Origin: Clostridiaceae bacterium | GTDB taxonomy: Bacteria > Bacillota > Clostridia > DSM-8532 | Direction of reading: 5' to 3' | DNA: 33,679 nt | Assembly: GCA_012522505.1 (NCBI GenBank) | Contig: JAAYKJ010000239.1 | Span: forward strand, 1 to 33,679 | Part shown: positions 21,685 to 29,910 of the stretch, one piece after another | Layout: each line of letters starts with the position of its first letter | Position numbering within the stretch: position 1 is the first letter of the stretch | Notes under the pieces: generated by a model | What the model was told of the DNA's origin: nothing | The model's input: only the letters and a program-made list of their open reading frames with translations | Databases searched by the model: none | Made by a program: the position numbers and the translations under genes

Positions 21685-24045
21685 CTATTTCTCTTGAGGG
21701 TTTAGATATAAGTCTGAAAATTCCATCGCAGTAATATGTAGCAATTGATTCTTCAGAATCGATGTGTTTTCTTTATTTGAATTTGCCTGTGCTTTTATCG
21801 CAGGCAGAAAAACCGAGAAGGTACTGCCCTTTCCTAACCTGCTCTGAACAATAATTTCACCGCCTAATGCTTCAACCATCTGCTTAGCGAGTGACAACCC
21901 CAACCCACTTCCTTCCACACTTCGTGTGAGGAAGCTGTCCACTTGTCCAAAACGTTCAAATATCAGATCAAATTTATCTTTTGGAATACCAATGCCCTCA
22001 TCTTCAACTTCGATACAAGCCATTAACTTCTTGCGATGCCTTTTCAAAGATACACGGATGTAGATTGATTTTCCCCGGGGGGTAAATTTAATCGCATTTG
22101 AAAGCAGGTTTAAAAGAACTCTTTCATATTTCTCATCATCAAAACCCATTATTCTGCTTTCCACAGACGATGAAAATATCAGCTTAATTTCTTTTTGTTG
22201 TGCGTAAACCTGTACAGATTCGGTAATCAGCCTGGTGGCCTTGACAATATCCATATTGCTTACATTCAATTTCATTTTTCCGATACTCAACTTATTAACA
22301 TCAAGCAAATTGTTCACCAATTTTAACTGTCTAAAAGCATTCTGCTTTATCTTTTTCACATATTCTTTGGCCTTTATAGGCATTTCACTCCAGCAGAAAA
22401 GTTCTATAGCCTGAATGGCTGAATTTATAACGGTCAATGGCGTTTTAAATTCATGGGTGATGGTATAGACCAGCTCATCTTTCAGTTTTGAAATTTTTTC
22501 AATGGCATTCTTTTGTTCGATCTCATTGGTTATATCCATTGCAGTAATCAGTACTTCATTGATCTCATTATTTGTGTTCGTGATGGGCTGCAGAACCAGT
22601 TTATAAACACCTTTTCCCTCGCCATTCAGTATTTCCAGGTTTCCGAATACAGTCGCTTTTTGGACTTCCATTTCACGGAAATATCTCCGTACCTTTTTTG
22701 TGTCCGACACCGTATAGGCTAATAAGCGTTCTAAAAATTCATCATCTATCGGTATGCTGTTATCAACTTCCCGTTCAAGATCTGTTCCCCGAATCATCAT
22801 TTCGATAATGCTGCAGGCTTTCTTGTTCAGATCATACAGTTTCAGTTTGGGATAGGTAAGATATAAAATAGGCAAGCCAAGCGTATCAAAAATATTATAA
22901 TACAGATCCCTTTGATGCTGTAATTCCTTTTCGCGGTTCACCCTATCGGTAACATGCTGAACGCACAGAATTGCCATTTTCAGGTTGCGTTCCAAATCAT
23001 ACAGCGGCGTTCCGCTAACCGAAAGGTGGGTTTCTCTGTCACATGTTTTCAATGTATATAAAGCCTGCTCATACTTTTCCCCTCTTTTTAGCCGCGATAT
23101 GGGTAAGTTTTCAGGGTCTATTGCTCTATCATCTTTATCAAAAAATTCAAACTTTTCTATCAGTATTGGATTCTCTTCTGGAATGTTCATGCTTTCGAAA
23201 AATTTCTTTGTTACTTTATTAAGCATGACCGTCTTTCCACCCTGACTATAATCTTCGATATATAATCCGTCTGAAACGTTATCGAAGATTGCCTGCAACT
23301 GCTGATTCTTCTCATGTATAGTTTTTGTCTGTTCTTCAAGTCTGTTCCTGTTGATAACAGCCTCTGTCACTTCTTTAGCGATGATAACAATATATTGAAC
23401 GGCATTACCCTGTTTAAGGGGAGTTATGATCAAGTCCCAGTATGTAATCCCCTTTACAGGAAACTCGTACCTCATAGCATCAAGATGAATTGATTTTGAA
23501 TCGATATCGATCCCTTCACGGATCTGTTCATAGCTTGCTCCACCGAAACGGAGGAAAATGTTGCTGATATGGTCTCCAATACAACTTTGGGAATCATCAT
23601 AGAATACATTAATATAATCTGTCAGAAACTTGTTTGCTTTCAGAAGAAGAAGCTCTTTTGCGCATAGAACCATGAACCCTGTTTCACCATCATTATAAAT
23701 ATTTACCAATAGTTCTGCGATTCCATGAAGATACGGGATGCTCTTTTCGATAAACGTAACGCATAGAACATCACCCTGAGGTTCTATGGAAACCATTACT
23801 CTTTTGACATCATACGCTTTAGTGAAGATGTAGCATTCCGCTTTTTCTAAGGCAAAATTGTTGGGATGCCAGGAGGATTTCAAGACATCCTTAAATAGAA
23901 TAGATAATTCCTGATCCCTGATCTCGTTAAGTGAAAAACCAGTCAATTCTGTAAAGCCTTTGTTGGCAGAAACAGATTTTCCATTGCGCACATATAATTG
24001 CGCAACAGAATGTGGTACCATACGATTTGTCATAGCTTCCTTCAT
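21685..24045 (-). CDS. Cytosolic multi-PAS sensor histidine kinase
   Basis: The protein has about 786 residues and no signal peptide or membrane segment. In the numbering of the longest frame (796 aa) at least three PAS-type regions lie at about 25-110, 255-380 and 390-520, then HisKA with the phospho-acceptor His541 in 'THEFKTPLTV', and HATPase_c with the N box 'NLLSNAIKFTP' (about 657), the G1 box 'DEGIGIP' (about 693) and the G2 box 'GSGLGLSLAKQ' (about 723). A 38-residue unconserved tail follows. It should autophosphorylate in response to an internal signal. No response regulator is adjacent (orphan). The start is uncertain: ATG at 24045 (GGGG and GGGAG upstream), ATG at 24033 (AAGGA upstream) or GTG at 24075 (no site). 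Confidence 0.88.
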   Translation of the reverse strand: MKEAMTNRMVPHSVAQLYVRNGKSVSANKGFTELTGFSLNEIRDQELSILFKDVLKSSWHPNNFALEKAECYIFTKAYDVKRVMVSIEPQGDVLCVTFIEKSIPYLHGIAELLVNIYNDGETGFMVLCAKELLLLKANKFLTDYINVFYDDSQSCIGDHISNIFLRFGGASYEQIREGIDIDSKSIHLDAMRYEFPVKGITYWDLIITPLKQGNAVQYIVIIAKEVTEAVINRNRLEEQTKTIHEKNQQLQAIFDNVSDGLYIEDYSQGGKTVMLNKVTKKFFESMNIPEENPILIEKFEFFDKDDRAIDPENLPISRLKRGEKYEQALYTLKTCDRETHLSVSGTPLYDLERNLKMAILCVQHVTDRVNREKELQHQRDLYYNIFDTLGLPILYLTYPKLKLYDLNKKACSIIEMMIRGTDLEREVDNSIPIDDEFLERLLAYTVSDTKKVRRYFREMEVQKATVFGNLEILNGEGKGVYKLVLQPITNTNNEINEVLITAMDITNEIEQKNAIEKISKLKDELVYTITHEFKTPLTVINSAIQAIELFCWSEMPIKAKEYVKKIKQNAFRQLKLVNNLLDVNKLSIGKMKLNVSNMDIVKATRLITESVQVYAQQKEIKLIFSSSVESRIMGFDDEKYERVLLNLLSNAIKFTPRGKSIYIRVSLKRHRKKLMACIEVEDEGIGIPKDKFDLIFERFGQVDSFLTRSVEGSGLGLSLAKQMVEALGGEIIVQSRLGKGSTFSVFLPAIKAQANSNKENTSILKNQLLHITAMEFSDLYLNPQEK

Positions 24046-24161
24046 ACTCCCAGCCCCAGATACTAATTTAAGCACTTGCCAGCTTAATATATAGATTGTT
24101 CTATACCTGATAAATCATTATAGGCCATAATTCATCTTTATTCTACCGAAGATCATGCACA

Positions 24162-24181
24162 AGAGTGGTTATATACACTCT
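24162..24181. repeat. 20-bp inverted repeat upstream of the histidine kinase
   Basis: AGAGTG and CACTCT flank an 8-base AT-rich centre, about 120 bases upstream of the kinase start. A TATAAT with a poor -35 lies closer to the gene. It is a possible operator; the gap 24076-24301 otherwise shows no gene. Confidence 0.3.
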
Positions 24182-24301
24182 GAATCATAAGAAAGTAAAC
24201 GAAGATACGAAAAAGGGCGATACAGGACAAAAAGATATATGGCTAATCCCATGTGTTCTTCGCTCGCTGTGCATAACGAAAATTAGGTTCAATTTTTATA
24301 G

Positions 24302-24365
24302 ATGAAAAATGAGCTGACATAGCGAAATGTTGGGGGGTGTAACGCGCTGCCAGCCCATTTTTCAT
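24302..24365 (-). terminator. Long inverted repeat after the secreted-protein gene
   Basis: ATGAAAAATGAGCTG (24302-24316) pairs with CAGCCCATTTTTCAT (24351-24365) at 14 of 15 positions. The outer arms are A-rich on one side and T-rich on the other, so it can act as an intrinsic terminator in either direction. It begins just beyond the stop codon at 24369. The loop holds a further GCG/CGC pairing. Confidence 0.6.
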
Positions 24366-24368
24366 AGT

Positions 24369-24797
24369 TTAATAATCGTGCGTTTTGCTTGTTGTATAAG
24401 TGCTTTCAACCATAACACCGTCTATATACACGTAGCCGTAGGCAACAAGACGGTATAGATGTCCTTTGTCAACATACCATGCTTTCCCTAGGCCGCAACT
24501 TGTCCCGTCTTCAATTTTTGACCAGCTTTTTATTGTGGTCCAGACACCATTTTTCTTTTGCTGCAGGCAGATCTTCACCCCTGCCTGATCAATATTCCTG
24601 GTTGAATATACAAAGGCATCCATTTCGGCCCTGCCAGTGGATGTAATACAAAAATAACTCTGGAAGAAGTCAATATAAGTAAACATCGGTTTTATAACCC
24701 ATTCCGGATTATTCTCCTGATGCAGTGCATGCGATGGCAATGATACAATGGAAAACATCAGACAAAAAACGATAAGAAAAGCTACACGGCGTTTCAC
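24369..24797 (-). CDS. Small secreted protein (DUF6147-like)
   Basis: The 142-residue protein begins with a clean Sec signal peptide ('RVAFLIVFCLMFSIVSLPSHA', given in part) cleaved near residue 24. The mature part is about 118 residues of beta-rich sequence, with 'ITSTGRAEMDAFVYST', 'VKICLQQKKNGVWTTIKSW' and 'GKAWYVDKGHLYRLVAYGYV', a pattern I associate with small clostridial exported proteins of the DUF6147 kind. Function unknown. It starts at GTG with GGAGGAGGT seven bases upstream and has its own promoter. It follows the anti-sigma gene on the same strand, but the promoter indicates separate control. Confidence 0.7.
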   Translation of the reverse strand: MKRRVAFLIVFCLMFSIVSLPSHALHQENNPEWVIKPMFTYIDFFQSYFCITSTGRAEMDAFVYSTRNIDQAGVKICLQQKKNGVWTTIKSWSKIEDGTSCGLGKAWYVDKGHLYRLVAYGYVYIDGVMVESTYTTSKTHDY

Positions 24798-24843
24798 AAT
24801 ACCACCTCCTCCCGATAAAAGATTGAATCACATACCCGGAAGC

Positions 24844-24879
24844 CATCTACACAATAGATGCCTGTTTCACATTTGTCAC
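24844..24879 (-). promoter_or_regulatory. Promoter of the secreted-protein gene with palindrome at -10
   Basis: GTGACA (24874-24879), a 17-base spacer and TATTGT (24851-24856) on the minus strand. The palindrome CATCTA-CACAA-TAGATG (24844-24860) covers the -10 and may be an operator. Confidence 0.45.
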
Positions 24880-24986
24880 CACAAACACTTGCGCATTAGC
24901 TTCTTAATAATATAACAATCGAGAGTGGCAATTTGTTACACCAATTTGAGAAATTTATATAAAAATTGATCAATAAATGACTGACC

Positions 24987-25703
24987 TCATTTTTTAACGA
25001 CACTTTCGGCCATTTCTATGATGATATCCGGGCTTAGAGCTGAAGACAAACAGAAGCTAAAATCCTCATCGTTCCAAAATAGTATATTCATCTTAGGGCT
25101 TTCAAAAAGGGCAGCGGTATTACCGTTTATATGAACTTCCTTTTTTGAGCTTCCTTCTGTATCCAGATTATGATCGGAACCATTGCGTGTTTGCGAAAAC
25201 ATAATTCGTGTTTCATCTGCGTTAATGAACTCTATCGTTTTCGTATGAATGAGCTCACTTGCACTTTGGATATAGAAGCCTTTCGGAATGAATTGGGGAT
25301 AATAATACTCTTCCCAGGAAAGCATAGCATCTGGGAATTCGTCAATCCGGACGCTTGTGAAGTACTCATGGTTATCTAGCAGTAGATTATAAACCCTCGT
25401 TCTCACTGCGTCTACACTGATGGTAATAATAAGCATGGATAAAACCAGCGTCATTATGATGATGGCTACCCTGGATAAAGCCGTCTTCAGGTTCCCGATT
25501 AGCTTCTGAAACGCTTCCCTTTTTTTCATTCTGTCAAGATGTCGATTGAACCAAACATCAAGGCTTTCGGGAAGCTGAATGGAATTTACCTCTTCACCTC
25601 TGGCGTCTATTGCTTTACATACATTTTCCAGATGATGCTCACCAACAAAATCATAATATGCAAATATAACTTTTCCCGCTTTTTTATTCACCTGTCCGGT
25701 CAT
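24987..25703 (-). CDS. Membrane anti-sigma factor with DUF4367 domain
   Basis: The 238-residue protein has a soluble N-terminal part (about 1-78), one membrane helix 'VAIIIMTLVLSMLIITISV' (about 82-102) and an external DUF4367 domain (about 120-236) with 'IPKGFYIQSAS', 'IMFSQTRNG' and the terminal 'IIIEMAESVVKK'. DUF4367 proteins are typically encoded directly after an ECF sigma factor and act as its membrane-bound inhibitor, releasing it on an extracellular signal. The gene overlaps the end of the sigma factor gene by 20 bases; AAAGGTG lies six bases before the ATG at 25703. Confidence 0.82.
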   Translation of the reverse strand: MTGQVNKKAGKVIFAYYDFVGEHHLENVCKAIDARGEEVNSIQLPESLDVWFNRHLDRMKKREAFQKLIGNLKTALSRVAIIIMTLVLSMLIITISVDAVRTRVYNLLLDNHEYFTSVRIDEFPDAMLSWEEYYYPQFIPKGFYIQSASELIHTKTIEFINADETRIMFSQTRNGSDHNLDTEGSSKKEVHINGNTAALFESPKMNILFWNDEDFSFCLSSALSPDIIIEMAESVVKK

Positions 25704-26247
25704 AATAATCACCTTTCATAATCTCCTGTAATGCTTTTCTCGCGCGGTGCAGTCTTACCCTGACATTGCTTTCCGATATATTCAGAAGGTCGGCAATTTC
25801 CTCGCTGGATAGCTGGTATGTATATCTAAACACTAAAACATCGGCATATTCAGGATTAATCTGTGCTAATTTCCTTGCAACCCACTCTGCATTGTCAATC
25901 TTTATAACATGTTGTTCAGGATCAATCTCGACATCTTCATTGAAAACGTTTTCTGTTTTTTCAATATCAAAATTTATGCTTTTCTTTCTCATGTTATAAA
26001 TGTTGAAAGCAAGGTTTCTAACTATAATAACAAGAAAGCCCCTTGTTTTGTTACACTGAATATCATCTATTTTATCTATCTGGCTGTATATTTTTACTAT
26101 CGCGGACTGCACAACGTCCTCAGCCTCATGGTAGTCCTTTAAAATATCATACGCGGTAAAATATAACAGTTTACGGTAAAGTCTGTATATTTGCTCAATT
26201 TTGCTTTGTGTATGTTCATCTTCAATCGTCATCATTAGTGTAAACAT
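25684..26247 (-). CDS. ECF-type RNA polymerase sigma factor
   Basis: The 187-residue protein has sigma-70 region 2 (about 20-90) with 'YRLYRKLLYFTAYDILKDYHEAEDVVQ' (landmark given in part) and region 4 (about 125-180) with 'RYTYQLSSEEIADLLNISESNVRVRLHRARKAL' (landmark given in part), the promoter -35 reading helix-turn-helix. It directs polymerase to a small stress or envelope regulon, probably under the DUF4367 partner. AAGG lies six bases upstream of the ATG at 26247. A sigma-A promoter precedes it; I did not find a clear ECF-type autoregulatory promoter. Targets are unknown. Confidence 0.9.
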   Translation of the reverse strand: MFTLMMTIEDEHTQSKIEQIYRLYRKLLYFTAYDILKDYHEAEDVVQSAIVKIYSQIDKIDDIQCNKTRGFLVIIVRNLAFNIYNMRKKSINFDIEKTENVFNEDVEIDPEQHVIKIDNAEWVARKLAQINPEYADVLVFRYTYQLSSEEIADLLNISESNVRVRLHRARKALQEIMKGDYYDRTGE

Positions 26248-26297
26248 TTTATGCCTTCACCTGCTTACCCGAATAATCGGTTATTATTTACATAAGT

Positions 26298-26327
26298 ATT
26301 ATATTATAACAACCGCGGGAATTGCAA
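26298..26327 (-). promoter_or_regulatory. Sigma-A promoter of the ECF sigma/anti-sigma operon
   Basis: TTGCAA (26322-26327), an 18-base spacer and TATAAT (26298-26303) on the minus strand; a second overlapping TATAAT lies at 26303-26308. The leader before the ATG is about 45 bases. Confidence 0.55.
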
Positions 26328-26421
26328 TACATGCAGTCTAAGAACAGAGAGAATTGGATTCAACCCCTGATGAGTTCATAAACTTAACTCACACCAAAAT
26401 GCGACATTGCCAGGCTCCCGG

Positions 26422-27108
26422 TTAGAACCCAAGATAAAACATATAAAAACCAATCAGCAGCATCAATCCACCCATCATGATGTTTAGCACAGTACTGGCG
26501 TTACCATATTTCTCACTCCCGGATAGCTTTTTCACAAAGCCTAAGGATGTGCCCGCGATAACCGCCAGAATGCCATGCCCTAATGAATAAAGCAGTAATA
26601 ATAGAATACCCCATAAAAGGCTGCCTTTGCCTGCAACAATGGCCAGAAGTGCAATGAGTACCGGTGTTGAACACGGGGAAGAAAAAACACCGCCAAGGAT
26701 ACCTGCGATAAAAGCACCGATATAGCCTTTCTTCGTGCTCTTCGAAATCAGATAGCTTGAGGGGATTATTGCGAATATGCCCCATGTCTGGAAAGCCATT
26801 AATACCATCAATACACCGAGAACAATATACCACCACGATGATGAAGTGCCGATCAAACTCCCAGCAAGTGAGGCAACAACGCCCAACGCTGTGAAGGTCA
26901 CAGCTGACCCAGCCGCGAAGGTTACAGATAGCCGAAATGCTTTTCGGGTATCCCGTCCGATCCCTCCAACATAGCCTACCACAAGTGGAATACTGGACAA
27001 AGAACAAGGCGTAATGGATGTTAGCATACCAGCTACCAGTGCCAATAAAGGTGCCAGCCAACCGATCTCGATGATTTGCTTCGATAAATTTTCTAGTATT
27101 TCAGTCAT
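26422..27108 (-). CDS. CcdA/DsbD-like membrane thiol-disulfide transporter
   Basis: The 228-residue protein has six predicted membrane helices. Two cysteines lie in the conserved CcdA positions: Cys35 in 'SITPCSLSSIPLV' and Cys146 in 'FSSPCSTPVLIA'. These proteins pass electrons from cytosolic thioredoxin across the membrane to an extracellular thioredoxin-like protein. The upstream gene encodes exactly such a partner, and the two overlap by 4 bases (ATGA), so they are coupled and probably work together in keeping exported thiols reduced. Cytochrome c maturation genes are not present here, so a general redox or repair role is as likely. Confidence 0.87.
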   Translation of the reverse strand: MTEILENLSKQIIEIGWLAPLLALVAGMLTSITPCSLSSIPLVVGYVGGIGRDTRKAFRLSVTFAAGSAVTFTALGVVASLAGSLIGTSSSWWYIVLGVLMVLMAFQTWGIFAIIPSSYLISKSTKKGYIGAFIAGILGGVFSSPCSTPVLIALLAIVAGKGSLLWGILLLLLYSLGHGILAVIAGTSLGFVKKLSGSEKYGNASTVLNIMMGGLMLLIGFYMFYLGF

Positions 27109-27650
27109 TCCGCAACCCCCATGTCTTTCAGGATCATTTGCATCTGTTCCAGTGTCAATCCACCCTGATGAACGGTAAATGCATGTTCTCCGGTTTCCCT
27201 GTAGCTATACCTGGTAAATTCAATCCCAACTTTATCCCCTGGTATATAGGGTGAGCCGTCTGCGTTAATGAAAATTTGTGTTGGAATGACCTGTATGGGG
27301 AAGTCGGATGCTATATCACTGCTTTTCTCCACATCAATATACTTGACAATCGCTTTTCCCAACATTTGTTCATGAATTGCTTTCAATGCGGGTTTCATTT
27401 CTCTGCATGGGGAACAATAATCAGCTTCAAAGTCAAGGATGATGGGAAGCTCATGCGACTTAAGGGCTTCTAAATCAAGTGATGATATCTCCAGTGCGAA
27501 AACTTCATCATCTGGATGAGTGTTTGAACCTTCTTTGCTATAAATCGGGTTTTCCATGCTTTTATCAGCATTCTTAATAATCCATATCCCTGCAATAATA
27601 AGAATTACACAAACAGGGATGATAATTTTTACTATGCTCTTTTTATTCAT
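27105..27650 (-). CDS. Membrane-anchored thioredoxin-like protein
   Basis: The 181-residue protein has an N-terminal anchor (about 6-26) and a thioredoxin fold domain with the redox motif 'DYCSPCREM' (Cys79 and Cys82) and the cis-proline segment 'VIPTQIF'. The active site faces the outside, so it is the natural extracytoplasmic partner of the CcdA-like protein encoded next. I start at the ATG at 27650, preceded by AGGAGG and beginning 'MNKKSIVK'; the frame is open to 27719 but that extension has no binding site and would put 23 residues ahead of the anchor. A Fur-box-like sequence lies about 180 bases upstream. Confidence 0.85.
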   Translation of the reverse strand: MNKKSIVKIIIPVCVILIIAGIWIIKNADKSMENPIYSKEGSNTHPDDEVFALEISSLDLEALKSHELPIILDFEADYCSPCREMKPALKAIHEQMLGKAIVKYIDVEKSSDIASDFPIQVIPTQIFINADGSPYIPGDKVGIEFTRYSYRETGEHAFTVHQGGLTLEQMQMILKDMGVAE

Positions 27651-27673
27651 TCTAGCTGTTACCTCCTGTTTTG

Positions 27674-27787
27674 TTAACGCTGTCCTTCCCGCTGGAATTG
27701 CTCCAGTACCAGGAAACATTTGATTCTTAGCACCGTACTTTGTTTATTCCGTAGAATCAGTAGCGCTATATTCATCTTTAACCACAT
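27674..27787 (-). CDS. Possible 37-residue leader ORF before the thioredoxin/CcdA pair
   Basis: The reading frame starts at ATG 27787 with AAAGGAG five bases upstream and encodes a short basic, hydrophobic peptide ('MWLKMNIALLILRNKQS...'), ending 24 bases before the thioredoxin start. The strong ribosome binding site is the only support; codon use is unremarkable and I see no family. It could be a leader peptide, a decayed gene end or chance. Confidence 0.25.
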   Translation of the reverse strand: MWLKMNIALLILRNKQSTVLRIKCFLVLEQFQREGQR

Positions 27788-27826
27788 TCGCTCTCCTTTA
27801 CACAAGGAATTCGTAAAAACAGAATA

Positions 27827-27841
27827 TAACAATCATTTTCA
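27827..27841 (-). promoter_or_regulatory. Fur-family box-like sequence
   Basis: On the minus strand TGAAAAT-G-ATTGTTA matches the 7-1-7 Fur/PerR-type pattern TGATAAT-N-ATTATCA at 11 of 14 positions. It lies upstream of the thioredoxin/CcdA genes, where redox or metal control would make sense. The sequence is AT-rich, so a chance match is quite possible. Confidence 0.3.
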
Positions 27842-27900
27842 TTTGTCTGCTTTTTTAGGATTGCACCGTCTGTCAACAGATTTCCAGCTGTGTAATATTA

Positions 27901-27929
27901 TTGTAAATATTGAGAAGCGCTATTATAAT
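27901..27929 (+). promoter_or_regulatory. Sigma-A promoter of the RlaP pair
   Basis: TTGTAA (27901-27906), a 17-base spacer and a perfect TATAAT (27924-27929), about 30 bases upstream of the first RlaP start codon. Confidence 0.62.
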
Positions 27930-27961
27930 ATTAGTAATCATTGATGAGAGAAGGTTTATTT

Positions 27962-28732
27962 ATGAAAAAGGAAATCCTGGAAAAACTAAGGATTATTGAA
28001 AAAGAAAACAATATCAAAATCCTCTATGCCGTTGAATCCGGCAGCAGAGGCTGGGGTTTCGCATCTAAAGACAGTGACTACGATGTACGGTTTATATATA
28101 CTCCTCCCACTGACTGCTACCTCTCCATTGAAGATAAAAAAGATTTTATTGAGGTTCCAATCAATGACCTATTGGATATAAACGGATGGGATATCAGAAA
28201 GGCATTGCTGCAGTACAAAAAGTCAAATCCTACATTAATGGAATGGCTTAGTTCACCTATTATATACATCGAGGATTATAGTACTGCACAGAGAATGAGA
28301 GAATTACTGCCTGCTTACTTCTCACCGGTGCCTACAATATATCATTATCTTCATATCGCAAGAAATAAGTTTGAGGAGGTTATGAGTACAGACCAGGTCA
28401 ATATCAAACGTTATTTCTATATTTTAAGGCCCCTTCTTGCATGTATGTGGGTTGAAAAGAATAATACCACCCCTCCAATGGAGTTCAGCAAGCTAATGGC
28501 TGAGCAACAGTTGGATGACACCCTGGTTAATGAAATTTACAAACTGCTTGAGAAAAAGACTGCCAGCTTGGAAATTGATATCGAACCAAAAAGCCCTGTA
28601 ATCATTGATTTTCTCAAAGAAAAATTAACACATTACGAGCAATACCTCAAAACAGTCAGGAAAGTAAAAACATCCGATTATGAGGCCTTAAATATTCTGT
28701 TCCGGGAAACACTGAAGGAAGTCTGGGTATAG
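27962..28732 (+). CDS. RlaP/YcgL-type nucleotidyltransferase (first of a tandem pair)
   Basis: The 256-residue protein has a DNA polymerase beta-type nucleotidyltransferase core: 'ESGSRGWGF' (Gly27-Ser28) followed by the metal-binding 'DSDYDVRFIY' (Asp39, Asp41). The spacing, the 'GSRxxGF' start and the helical C terminus match the RlaP family (RNA repair pathway polymerase beta, which includes YcgL). Members are proposed on genomic grounds to act in RNA repair or tRNA end processing; no substrate is proven. I start at the ATG at 27962 (AGAAGG seven bases upstream); the frame is open from 27941. It is on the plus strand with its own promoter, 20 bases before a second member of the superfamily. 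Confidence 0.82.
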   Translation: MKKEILEKLRIIEKENNIKILYAVESGSRGWGFASKDSDYDVRFIYTPPTDCYLSIEDKKDFIEVPINDLLDINGWDIRKALLQYKKSNPTLMEWLSSPIIYIEDYSTAQRMRELLPAYFSPVPTIYHYLHIARNKFEEVMSTDQVNIKRYFYILRPLLACMWVEKNNTTPPMEFSKLMAEQQLDDTLVNEIYKLLEKKTASLEIDIEPKSPVIIDFLKEKLTHYEQYLKTVRKVKTSDYEALNILFRETLKEVWV

Positions 28733-28752
28733 TAACTACAAGGAGTTAGCAT

Positions 28753-29754
28753 ATGGATATACAATATATAAAAGACAAGTTGAATTCAAGTGATTATGAT
28801 TTTCTTAGGACAGATCCTCACCTTGGAAGGAATATATTAATCCTTACAACGGCAGGGTCTATTGCCTATGGTACGAATGTTGATGCCAGCGATATTGATA
28901 TCAGGGGTGTCACGATAGAATCAAAACAGGATATTATTGGATTATCAAGCTTTGAGCAGTTCGAGGATAGGACCACAGACACTGTGATTTACGGTCTCAA
29001 AAAGTTTATTACTCTGTGCCTGAACAGCAACCCAAATGTTCTGGAGATCCTGGGCACAAGGCCTGAACATCTTCTCGTCATAACAAAAGAAGGCCAACTT
29101 CTAAGGGATAATGTTGATTTATTCTTATCTAAAAGAGCAAGCCAGAGTTTTGGTAATTATGCCACCGCCCAGCTTAGAAGGTTGCAGAACGCTCTTGCAA
29201 GAGATAACTACCCTCAAGCAGAAAAGGAACAGCATATCCTTAATAGTATTTCAGGACAAATGGAGCATTTAAAACGGACTTACAAACGCTTCACAGACAG
29301 CGAAATCAGCTTATACATTGATAAATCGGATAAAGAAGAAATGGACACAGAAATATTTACTGATATATGCCTGAAGCATTATCCCTTAAGAGACCTTAGA
29401 AACATCTATTCAGATATGAATAGCATTGTAAAGGATTACTCCAAACTGAATCATAGGAACAGAAAAAAGGATGAGCTTCATCTCAACAAGCATGCTATGC
29501 ACCTAATCAGGCTATTGGTTACTGGCACGGAAATTCTTGAGGGAAAAGGAATCAATACTTATAGAGAAAAGGAACGTGAATTTTTCCTTGATATACGTAA
29601 AGGGAAATACAGCTATCGTGATATATTTCAGATGGTTGACGAGTATGAACGCAGGTTCAAATCGGCAGCTGAAAATACATCTCTTCCTGATGAACCGGAT
29701 TATAAGCGTGTCGAAGAATTAATGATAGAGATTTATGGAAAAACATTGTTATAG
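28753..29754 (+). CDS. RlaP-like nucleotidyltransferase (second of a tandem pair)
   Basis: The 333-residue protein has the nucleotidyltransferase motif 'TTAGSIAYGTNVDASDIDIRGV', given here as a landmark in part: Gly35-Ser36 and the metal-binding Asp47/Asp49. A long helical C-terminal region follows, with 'SISGQMEHLKRTYKRF' and 'LNKHAMHLIRLLVTGTEILEG', the conserved His/Arg-rich helices typical of the longer RlaP proteins (also common in large phages). AAGGAG lies eight bases before the ATG. It shares little sequence with its upstream neighbour outside the motif, so it is a distinct subfamily and not a recent duplicate. The target nucleic acid or metabolite is unknown. Confidence 0.8.
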   Translation: MDIQYIKDKLNSSDYDFLRTDPHLGRNILILTTAGSIAYGTNVDASDIDIRGVTIESKQDIIGLSSFEQFEDRTTDTVIYGLKKFITLCLNSNPNVLEILGTRPEHLLVITKEGQLLRDNVDLFLSKRASQSFGNYATAQLRRLQNALARDNYPQAEKEQHILNSISGQMEHLKRTYKRFTDSEISLYIDKSDKEEMDTEIFTDICLKHYPLRDLRNIYSDMNSIVKDYSKLNHRNRKKDELHLNKHAMHLIRLLVTGTEILEGKGINTYREKEREFFLDIRKGKYSYRDIFQMVDEYERRFKSAAENTSLPDEPDYKRVEELMIEIYGKTLL

Positions 29755-29847
29755 TATTATAATCATATTTCAATTTAATTACAGATATTGACTTATGGTT
29801 TTGTTCAAGTATATTATTCTTTGGGTAAGATTTACATAAACCAATCA

Positions 29848-29882
29848 GGTGACTGGTAGTTGACTTACGCCAACTGCTCACC
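29848..29882. repeat. Inverted repeat between the convergent RlaP and exoprotein genes
   Basis: GGTGA (29848-29852) with TCACC (29878-29882) and inner AGTTG with CAACT (29858-29862 and 29871-29875) form a two-part stem. TTGGGT and ACCCAA (29821-29826, 29880-29885) offer an alternative pairing. No T-run, so terminator function is uncertain. Confidence 0.35.
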
Positions 29883-29910
29883 CAAGCAACCTGGAAAGGA
29901 GCATGTAACC

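Noticed and set aside
21685-24045. Calling the kinase and the REC-GGDEF protein a cognate two-component pair
   Set aside because: They are separated by pncB-ykuK and separate promoters; proximity alone does not support pairing, so it is mentioned only as a possibility.
27720-27944. 74-codon plus-strand frame in the divergent promoter region
   Set aside because: Starts at TTG without a binding site and runs through the RlaP promoter.
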